This document shows, piece after piece, positions 56,190 through 64,000 of a DNA stretch of 64,000 nt. This stretch comes from Marsupella aquatica (Eukaryota; Marchantiophyta): positions 3,286,001 to 3,350,000 of the forward strand of contig OZ316892.1 of assembly GCA_973895155.1 (NCBI GenBank), read 5' to 3'. A program made the position numbers and the translations under genes. The stretch's first letter is position 1. Every line of letters starts with the position of its first letter. The notes under the pieces were generated by a model. That model worked only from the letters and a program-made list of their open reading frames with translations, was not told where the DNA came from and searched no databases.

Positions 56190-57674
56190 ATGGTGATCTA
56201 TGCATCGGACTCTCTGTCTGATGAGAGAGATGATGGGGATACGAGTCTTGGCTCCAGATACCGGCATCGTGATAGGGGTAGAGACTATTCGCCGGATAGG
56301 AGGGATCATTCGCTGGTTAGGAGGTGGGACTATACGCTGGATAGGTGGAGGGATGACTCACTGGATAGGAGGGATTATTTGCCGCAGAGGAGGGATTATT
56401 CACTAGAGAGCAGGGGTCGTGAGTCATTGCCCCGAAGGACGACTAGTGGATCTCGATGTCATCACCATCCCAGTCATGAGGACGGAAGGAGAGGAGCCGC
56501 CATCATCGGTCACACCGTCGTCGATGATCACGTGAGCCCCAGGCATACAGCTCACCTTCGCCAGTGGAGGAGGGGTTTGGAGCGGCCATGGCTGCTCTTC
56601 ATGGTATTGGACCAGTCCGCAAGATGCCTTGCCCTTGTAGCACAATGCAAGGGCGTTGTATCTCACGAGAGCACTACCATCATTAGCCACTTAGGGATCC
56701 ACGGTCGTTATGTTCCACCGACACCAGAGGTAAGTTTTATCCTTTTGCACAACCATTTTGAGTAACTTTAACTTTTACTAGGTTGGGGTAGGTTGGCTTC
56801 TTGAGCAATGTTCATGTTTCTCGCTTTCTGAAATTTTGTTGCATACATGTGGAACAGATTCATATTGTACGGTCTCCCACTAAGGACCGCATGAGAGAGG
56901 TTGCACGTCGAGCGCTCTCTGCACCGGTCCCCCCATCGGCACTAGCTAGATGCCACCTTACGGGCAATAGACCGTGTATTTGATAGGGTGAGGGTGGCAT
57001 AGGTGCACCCTATTGAGAGGGGAGTAGTGGTCAGTACTAGACCACGGTTGTTGGAGTCTCGTCCGCCTAGGATGAGGCCACCCCGTTGCCCTTTTCTTGA
57101 TGCATCTAGTGCCCGGGAACCGAGAGAGTTACGTGGGAGAGCCTTGGACATCATAAAGGACTCATTTCCTACCCAATTTGGGCTCCCATTGGACCTTCCA
57201 ATCAGGGAACCTATCATAGTCTGGGGTCGCCCTTGGGTCCTCCTTCCCTCCACATTGGGCCCCAACGTAGGATTAGGATTATTTTCACTTGTAGATATTG
57301 TGGTCCCTGATGGTTGTGAGCCCGAGGACTTGCCTCAACTCTTTCCATTCTATGGGCCAAAGTATTCTGCACAGCATTGGCGCATCTTGTCTCGACAATG
57401 TCTGACCTTTGGTCGATATGGCATGTCTGTCAAGCTAGACCCTAGGTATGCTCAGATAGATGGTTATCCACCCCGCACTGGAAACTTGGCAGGTTACATC
57501 AATAGCACTGTGGGTTGTCGGCGTTTAGGTTTTAGGCCAAACGCTGAGTGGCACGAGTACCATGACCAGACCCATCCTCGTTTGCCACAGGCTTGTACTC
57601 ATTACATCTTGACCCATGCTAGCCGCACCATTCGAGCAGGGGAAGAGATTTTTGTAGATTATGATTGGCATTGA
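56190..57674 (+). pseudogene. SET-domain protein inside the second CACTA element
   Basis: Exon 1 (56,190-56,729) is Arg/Asp/Ser-rich with RRDYS-type repeats and ends at a GTAAGT donor; the next acceptor is at 56,857/56,858. After about 30 codons the frame must shift by one near 56,950, and a TAG stands at 57,000-57,002. The remaining frame to 57,674 is open. It contains the SET core: LGLFSLVDIV, an inserted segment, GNLAGYINSTVG (the NHxC-like substrate/cofactor loop), FRPNAEWHE, and RTIRAGEEIFVDYDWH, the classic C-terminal GEE-DY motif. No post-SET cysteines follow. SET proteins methylate lysine on histones or other proteins. It lies between the TNPA- and TNP2-like genes. A micro-intron may rescue the frame, so decay is not certain. 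Confidence 0.65.
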
Positions 57675-58129
57675 GGATGGACATGATACATTCAGAATAT
57701 ATGGACCCATTGTTGCATATTGCATTAAATCATATTTAATTATTTGTTTGATTATAATGTTGTATTAAATAATGATTTTAACAATTGTAGGATGGTGCAT
57801 ACATTACCCCCTGGGGAATCACTCGTTGGATTATTAGAACGGGGTGCGAACAAATGAAGGTTATTTTTAATCTTGTTGGTGTAATAATTATAATCAAAAA
57901 TTTGTACTAAGGCGTTTACAAATCCAATTTGGGTAAAAATATTAGTTTTAATATTCAGCAAGGTATTTAAAAATTTGTCAAAGTCATATAATAAAGGGTA
58001 CAAGGGTATTTTTAATTGAATTTATTTATTAATTTATTTTTTCAAATTTCATTGGTTTGTTGTCACGTGTTTTAGGGGTTTTACTCTAAGTGATTCCCCA
58101 GGGACATTACCCCTACACCTCACCTATCC
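57675..58129. other. AT-rich spacer between SET and TNP2 genes
   Basis: About 450 bases of low-complexity AT-rich DNA with no frame of note. It probably holds the SET 3' end and the TNP2 promoter. Confidence 0.5.
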
Positions 58130-61100
58130 ATGATGACGATGTCAGCGCGTGACTTTCACCTACAGGCCACTCTACACTTTTATGATGAGGAAGATGTTGA
58201 GGGGGATAGTGACCATGAGGAGTACCATGATGCATATGATGGAGACTTTGATGAGGACAATGGAGATGAGGGGGATGCACCCATTCTTGAAGAGGAAGCT
58301 TTTGCCCACCTTGTGGACATTCACTTTGGACCACATGCACCTCAGGGCGAGAGGCCTACCATGGAAGTAGACTAGGAAGATTGGGACCAGTTGGAAATGG
58401 AAGCCAGAACTCCACTCTTCCTGGATTCTCCATCATCACGGTAAGTCTCATGATTGAATAGTATTATGTGTCGACCATTACTTACCACACCCAATGTCAT
58501 ACCTCAAACTAATTTCATACAATTCCCTGGTTTCACAAATGCAGGTTGGGTGCCACTTTGTTGATGTTGAATTTGCAGGGAGTTTTCAACACTTCAGACG
58601 TCCATACAGATGCACTATTCCAGCTATTCCACAAAAAACTCTTGCCCCAACCAAACACTCTCCCTAGGTGTGTGAGGGAAGCTAAGAAGTTGTTAACCTC
58701 AATTGGATTGGCTTTAGAGACTATCCACATGTGTCCAAGTGGTTGCATCCTTTATAGAGGGACATACTCTGAGCATACAGAGTGCCCAGAGGCACAATGT
58801 AAGCTTCCACGGTACTGACCGGATACCATTGGCAAAAAGATCCTAGAGAAGGTGGTGTCCTCCTCCTCCTGGCGGTGTTATGTTTGTTAGAACGTAGTTT
58901 TGCCCATTTTCCTCGTCATTTCCGACGTACGCACACGTACGTCCTTTCTAAAGATGTAACTTACGTATCCAAATCACCAGTTAGTTTTTACGTCGTCTAC
59001 TACATGGTACACATATATTTACGTTGTTAATTAAGACGTAAACTGAAGTAGTCGACGTTACTAACATCGCTGAGAAACTTTACGTCGTATGTTACATTGT
59101 ACCGGTGTATTTACGTCGTGTGAGATGACATTAACTTTTATTTAACGTCGAAGTGATGCTTGTAACATTGTTTATGGCAGGTCTTAAGGTATTTCTCGAT
59201 CACACCCTGACTATAGCATCTTTATCGACGGAAACATTTATCAGCACTTCAAACATGGCATGCTGAGAACGAACAAATCTCCACCAGGGATTATGCGGTA
59301 TCACCACGATAGTCCAGCATGGAAGCACATTGATAGCACTTGGCCGGATTTTTCTAGGGAGCCAAGGAACGTTCGATTGGGGTTAGCAATAGATGGGGTA
59401 AACCCATACAAGCAATGACGGAAGCCTAAGTCCATATGGCCAGTTCTTTTGCTCAATCAAAATATCCCTCCATGGTTGGCGATGAAGAAGGGTCATTTTC
59501 TCCTCCTTGCTATCATTCCGGGTCCTCAGGCCTGTAAAAATCCAGACATTTGTTTGGCTCCAGCTCATGAAGAGTTGCAGAAGCTATGGGAGTTTGGGGC
59601 AGTGACCACAGATGTGACTCGTACACCGGATAATGGGAGGACATTTAATATGAGAGCAATGATCACCCATTGCACCACGGATGGTCCAGGTAATTCTCAG
59701 TCATAGAAATAATTGAGACATACATTGTGCATGGTTCTATTGCATGTGACAATGGTTTTTGGCCTGAATGTTTTAAATGTCATTGATAGGTATGGGCACA
59801 ATATCTGGCTTGAAAGTGGCCGGTTATTCAGCTTGCCCTTCATGTGGTCCTGAGTTGCATGGGAGATACTCCAAGCGTCTGCACAAAACCACATATGAGG
59901 GCAGCCAGTAGGGTTCGTTTGCCAATGGACGATATATTGCGACATAACACCACACATTGGGCTGAGACTGATTTTAGGCCATGTCCCAATGGGCCTTCAG
60001 CTGAGGGTCAAATTCAAATGGCGGAGAAAGTGGAGGCAAAATTACTTCAACCTAAGCACTGTGGTGTCAATCGTCGCTCAGCTTTGTGGGACTTGCCTTA
60101 TTGGAGGGTAAGTAAAATCAGATTGGACCTATTTTAAGTTAGTGACTTGTAGTATTCTATTTATGAGTTTCTCACTAGCACAACCTGGTTCTTCATCTTG
60201 TAGAGGCTCCAGATCCGATGGTTGTTGGACCCCATGCATATTGAAGTAAATGTTGCCAAGAACCTGGTGAAGCACATTTATGGGATGAATGATACTCGTG
60301 GGGTCCGAGAGGATGCAAAGTAGGTTGGAGTGGTCAAGAGTTGTTGGATAACTCGAGATGGGGAGAAGCCACCTGCTCCTTGGGTTTTGCCAAAACAGAT
60401 TTTGAAGGAGATGAACGGGATGATATGTGAAATGAAATTCCCTAGCCATTACGGAGCCGGCTTCCGTGGGTGCACTACAAGGGAAGACCACATACCCCCA
60501 ATCGGCTTGAAGTCTCACGATTATCACAAGTTGATTCAGCATGTGTTACCTATTGTCTTGCATTGTTGTGATGATTCTAGAGAGCGACACCTACTCCGAC
60601 ATACAATATATGAGTTGTGCTCCATTTTCAGGTTAGCATAGTCTTGTTGGCATATATTTATGATATGATCATTGCATATGTTTATCATACTAATAATTTG
60701 ACAAAATCTTGAGTACCCCTTACAGGTGGTATGCGCCAAGGAAATAAAGGAGAGTGAGATTCCCGAGATGAGGGAACGGTCTGCCGTGTTATGTGCAATA
60801 TGGAGAAGGTGTTTCCCCCATGTATTTTTGACATGCAGTTGCATTTGCTATGTCATCTGGTGGATGAGGTAGCCATTGCTGGTCCAGTGCATGCACGGTG
60901 GATGTATTGGGTAGAGCGGTTCATGAAAGTGCTAAAGTCTTGGGTGCACCAACCCGCTCGACCAGAGGGAAGTATGGCAACAGGGTATATTATGTCGGAG
61001 TGCCTGTTCTACTCAAGCGGGGTGATAGGGAGTTTGGACACACAAGCTCCCACAGCTTGGGAAGAGGCACAAGATGATGACAATGGTGGGTTGCGAGTGA

Positions 61101-61930
61101 TGGGCGCGTCAAAGAAGCGATCATTACATGATGACATTTTTCGCCAACAGATCCACAATTATGTGTTGGAGAACCGCACCGAGATGTCAGATTGGAGAGA
61201 GTTGTATAGGTAGGGACGTAATCCTTCATGTTGAGTCCTACTTAGATTTGAAATGTACATTCAAGGTGGTTGGCACAAATTGGGATCTAATGTATATGTG
61301 ACCCAGTACTTGCAGGGCATGGGTGGAGCAGCAGCAGATAGGGGCAGCACGAGATTGTGTTCATGCATCATTTCACATATGGGCCTTGGACCGCATGGAG
61401 GGGCTCCTTGCAATGCATGGCCCTACATTCATTCCCATTGATGTACAGAACATCATTAGGGGGCCTTCAATGTGGGCTATGAGTCATACTCACATGTATG
61501 AGTCAGGGCACCACTTTCGGACTTGGAGGACGGACCATATGAAGAAGAGTACTTGTAACTCTGGAGTATATATGGTGACCGATGTAGGTGATGTTGAGGT
61601 TCCTTATTGTGGCATTGTCTTGGATATTTGGATGTTAATTTTGGCTCGTTTACCACCACGGTGTTAGAGGTGAGGTGGCACAAGTCCATCATGTCACCTC
61701 CAACAAGAGCTACCATGGTGAAGGATGAGTGTGGATTTTATTATGTGGACACGACCCGTGTTGCACCAAGCGGGACTGAGTTTAGTGACACTATAGTTTT
61801 TCCTAGCCAAGTGGATCAATGCATTATGGTTCCGATGCACAACATGGGAGGATGGTCCATTGTGATTCCCATCTTTCCATGCCGCAGGAAGGGCTTCATG
61901 CCATCAGCTATCGTAGACAATGAGGATTGA
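58130..61930 (+). pseudogene. TNP2-type transposase of the second CACTA element, broken
   Basis: Pieces in order: an acidic N-terminus (58,130-58,440, with TAG at about 58,373); LLPQPNTLPRCVREAKKLL (58,546-58,818); the core with LGLAIDGVNPY (about 59,376-59,405) followed by an in-frame TGA; NQNIPPWLAMKKGHFLLLAI (59,449-59,706); SHDYHKLIQHVLPI (60,330-60,641); a DUF4218 region FPPCIFDMQLHLLCHLVDE (60,791-61,213); and a DUF4216-like end (61,323-61,930). Several introns fit GT-AG. At least two stops and frameshifts show decay. The 58.82-59.18 kb gap is filled with ACGTCGT repeats. The protein is clearly diverged from TNP2 of the first element. Confidence 0.8.
58910..59170. repeat. Internal ACGTCGT repeat cluster within TNP2
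   Basis: About ten variants of TTACGTCGT, GACGTTA and GACGTA interrupt the TNP2 reading between the N-terminal part and the catalytic core. They may lie in an intron or mark a rearrangement. Confidence 0.65.
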
Positions 61931-62579
61931 CATGATAGACTCACTATCCCCATTTGTATTGACTGTTGTCACGGTTCGCATATAAACAGACATATTTCAT
62001 GGCCTAGGCATCTGTCAATTTGCAGAGTGGGATGGGCTTGTTAATCACTTGGTAAAGAACAAGTAATAACCATACATTTATGGACATGATCCCTTGGCCT
62101 TCTGCTACAAGGGATAACTGTCATTAACGTCATCCGAAACAATTTACGTCGATACCAAATTCTCTAATGTCATTTATAGCTACGCAAATTTGACGTAATG
62201 GTAGTTAATGTCGTGTACCGAACCATCAGCCGACGTTATAAGGGTTTATTAACGTCCTTCTATATGTCATAACACGGTGAAAACGACATTCTTAACGATG
62301 TATGGCGCAATGAAAATATATTACCTTGAGTAGAACGACGTTAATAATTAGATACGATGGTTCAGTCAATGTACTAAATTTTCTTCGACATTAATCACAG
62401 GAAAAAGATACAACATTCAAACCACACAATTGTTGCGACAAATAGCACTCATGGATGTGTTTATTGCTACACATAGACCAAATAGAGATACACAATAGCT
62501 CTACCATCCTTTCTACTGCAAATGTAGCCTACATGAGTCATGGTCATCCCTCTACACCCTCCCTCCAGACTGATGTTGA
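61931..62579. repeat. Non-coding stretch with ACGTC repeats
   Basis: No gene. From 62,120 to 62,350 it has repeated AACGTC, GACGTAA, AACGACGTT-like motifs of the same family as the left subterminal cluster. Confidence 0.6.
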
Positions 62580-63071
62580 TTAAGGAGTCCCTTCTCCAGA
62601 CCAGTAGTACTCCTCGTCCGCTTTCCTCTTCTTGTACGAAGCACGCCTTTGGCTGGCATTCCAATTCTTCCGCACAACAGCTTCACCGGCCTGTAGCCTC
62701 TGAGCCTCCACCTCGGCTGCACAACTTTCCTTGTAATCAAACATAGCAATCTGAAGTTCAGTGGGTGACAGGTCACATTTAGACAAGGTGGGAGGGTAGG
62801 CCTCACCATCATCATCCTCGGGCGAATCTTCTAGACCACGATCACTGCTCGGATGCAACAAGAACTCTTCAGCGAAATGCTCGATCAAGCCAGCATAGTC
62901 ATTGAAGTGCTCCACAACCTGTTTCCACGTATTTGCAATCAAGAAATCGGTCTGTGAGGTACATAGCTTGTCAACAAGCCCTCCACGGCAAAAGAACCCT
63001 CGAACCATCTTCTCCTCCTCACCAAGCGGGAGGAAACAACAATGCACATTTGCAAAGAACTTCTGCACCAT
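62580..63071 (-). CDS. Element-borne protein of unknown function
   Basis: 163 residues from the ATG at 63,071, reading away from the right end. The N-terminal half is helical (FLIANTWKQVVEHFNDYAG), the middle acidic (EDSPEDDDGE), and the C-terminus basic (KNWNASQRRASYKKRKADEE). I recognise no family. The position next to the right subterminal repeats suggests an accessory protein or a last exon of a longer gene. The frame upstream of the ATG is not clearly linked to other exons. Confidence 0.45.
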   Translation of the reverse strand: MVQKFFANVHCCFLPLGEEEKMVRGFFCRGGLVDKLCTSQTDFLIANTWKQVVEHFNDYAGLIEHFAEEFLLHPSSDRGLEDSPEDDDGEAYPPTLSKCDLSPTELQIAMFDYKESCAAEVEAQRLQAGEAVVRKNWNASQRRASYKKRKADEEYYWSGEGTP

Positions 63072-63499
63072 AGCTGAACACTTTGCCTCCCACGGTTCAA
63101 CTTCTCTACACTGAGGACCTTTGATGTCTTCACTCGGGAATGTTGGCTATAGTGAGCCTCCCGCCTATAGTTCAATCTGTCCTCCGCTGATATGTGGAAT
63201 TAACGTCATTTTTCCTGATGCACGTCTCGGGGGGGTCACTTCCACGGAAGTGACACATCACGTGCGACGAAGTATAGGCCCATTTAAATGGGTGTGGCGG
63301 AAGACTTCCAAAGTTTGGTGGAAGAACACATAGGGCATGTTTTATTGATTGGTCGACTTTAAAGAACACATAGGCCTATTTAATTGCAAAAAATACTTTC
63401 TATAAAGTTTTTAGGGGTTTTTTAATAAAAAATGACAAAATTTTAAGAAAGAAAGGGCTTTGCAAAAAAAAATATTCACTTTAAAGTTAGGGGGGTCAA

Positions 63500-63840
63500 A
63501 CCCTAAAACGTCGCACGCGATGTATGGCCCTCCATATAGTGACGAATGGTATTCTATGACGACGCATACGTCGTTCCAAATGCCTAAACTTAAGAATGTC
63601 GTCCTATACATCGTTCTCTTTTACGTCTTCCGGGAACAGGTAAGTTACCATGTCTAGTAAGACGTAATGTAAGGTACAACGTGATATACGAGGTAACTTA
63701 CCGTGTCTTAAAGGACGTAAAGTTAACGTCACACAAGTTGACGTTATCTGATCCCGTCGGAACTCCGGACGACATCCGACAACAGTCCGGAGCTTAACGA
63801 CGTATAGTCCATCGTAAATGAAAGGAACGTTGTCTTGGGT
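63500..63840. repeat. Right subterminal ACGTCGT repeats of the second CACTA element
   Basis: About 15 copies or variants such as AACGTCGC, GACGCATACGTCGTT, GACGTAA and AACGACGTA precede the right terminus, mirroring the left array. Confidence 0.8.
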
Positions 63841-63880
63841 TAGGTTAAACCTGGTCCTGAAATGCGAAAATGTAGTTGTG

Positions 63881-64000
63881 AAAATGTGTCTTAAAGCCTA
63901 GTCACAGATCTGACCACTAGATTTCAGTCACTTTAAATAAGACGCTATGTCAAAATTATGACTGGCTTGATACCCCCCAAACTTTAGTCACAAGGAGTCA
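63881..64000. other. Right flank with AGTCAC motifs
   Basis: Beyond the duplication AAA, the last 117 bases contain four AGTCAC-like strings, resembling the subterminal repeats of the giant CACTA element. The window ends before the nature of this flank is clear. Confidence 0.4.

Larger units (their letters stand above)
52876..63880 (+). mobile_element. Second CACTA-like element, 11.0 kb, CACAA ends
   Basis: Perfect 14-bp inverted repeats CACAACTACATTTT lie at 52,876-52,889 and 63,867-63,880. A 3-bp duplication AAA flanks them (52,873-52,875 and 63,881-63,883); it is low-complexity, so weaker evidence than the CTT of the first element. Inside are TNP2- and TNPA-like genes, a SET gene and many ACGTCGT-type repeats. 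The terminal CACAA rather than CACTA is unusual. Several stops in the transposase genes suggest that it is not autonomous now. Confidence 0.82.

Overview
The window is nuclear DNA of a land plant, most likely a non-seed plant (bryophyte, lycophyte or fern grade); the species cannot be told from the sequence. Supporting signs are GT-AG introns that restore reading frame at many junctions, a Ty1/Copia retrotransposon with an initiator-tRNA-Met primer site, hAT and CACTA DNA transposons, a TALE-type homeodomain gene, an S6K-like AGC kinase, a plant-type NLI/FCP1-like protein and EDM2-like PHD fingers. I saw no tRNA, rRNA or CRISPR.

Layout. (1) 1-4.5 kb and 13.3-17.2 kb hold host-like sequence: a small secreted-protein first exon and an AGC kinase, and a second, rearranged copy of the same pair about 14-16 kb downstream. 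In the first copy the kinase is broken by a stop. In the second the kinase is intact but the secreted-protein copy is ruined. A homeodomain pseudogene lies between them. (2) 4.57-12.63 kb is a decayed Copia element on the minus strand, with perfect 5-bp target duplications. Two small hAT elements sit in it, each with a perfect 8-bp duplication. (3) 17.2-21.27 kb is repeat-rich and gene-poor. (4) 21,271-51,851 reads as one giant CACTA element (3-bp duplication CTT) with TNP2- and TNPA-like genes plus an EDM2-like PHD gene and a tandem-BRCT gene. (5) Nested in it, at 27,708-40,795, is a 13.1-kb DNA transposon with 26-bp inverted repeats and a 4-bp duplication TTTG. (6) 52,876-63,880 is a second CACTA-like element (ends CACAA, duplication AAA) with decayed TNP2- and TNPA-like genes and a SET-domain gene.

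The most interesting object is the nested 13-kb element. It carries (a) a 1,254-residue DDE-like, DUF7869-like transposase with N-terminal DUF8039-like modules; (b) a divergently transcribed three-exon gene whose spliced product joins a ParB-like domain to a permuted (beta-class) DNA-methyltransferase-like domain, an order familiar from phage and plasmid proteins; and (c) a plant-type FCP1/NIF-like phosphatase lacking the second motif-I aspartate. Three minisatellite arrays share one quasi-palindromic core and lie in introns or the leader of the two divergent genes. TGTACACT-type subterminal repeats lie at both ends. I propose a DNA transposon family that has taken up a ParB-methyltransferase module and possibly its palindromic binding sites.

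All three DNA transposons carry a chromatin- or DNA-modification-type domain (ParB-methyltransferase; PHD and BRCT; SET), which suggests repeated recruitment of epigenetic functions by transposons in this genome. Most transposase genes in the two CACTA elements contain stops and are probably not autonomous now; the reading frames of the 13-kb element look intact.
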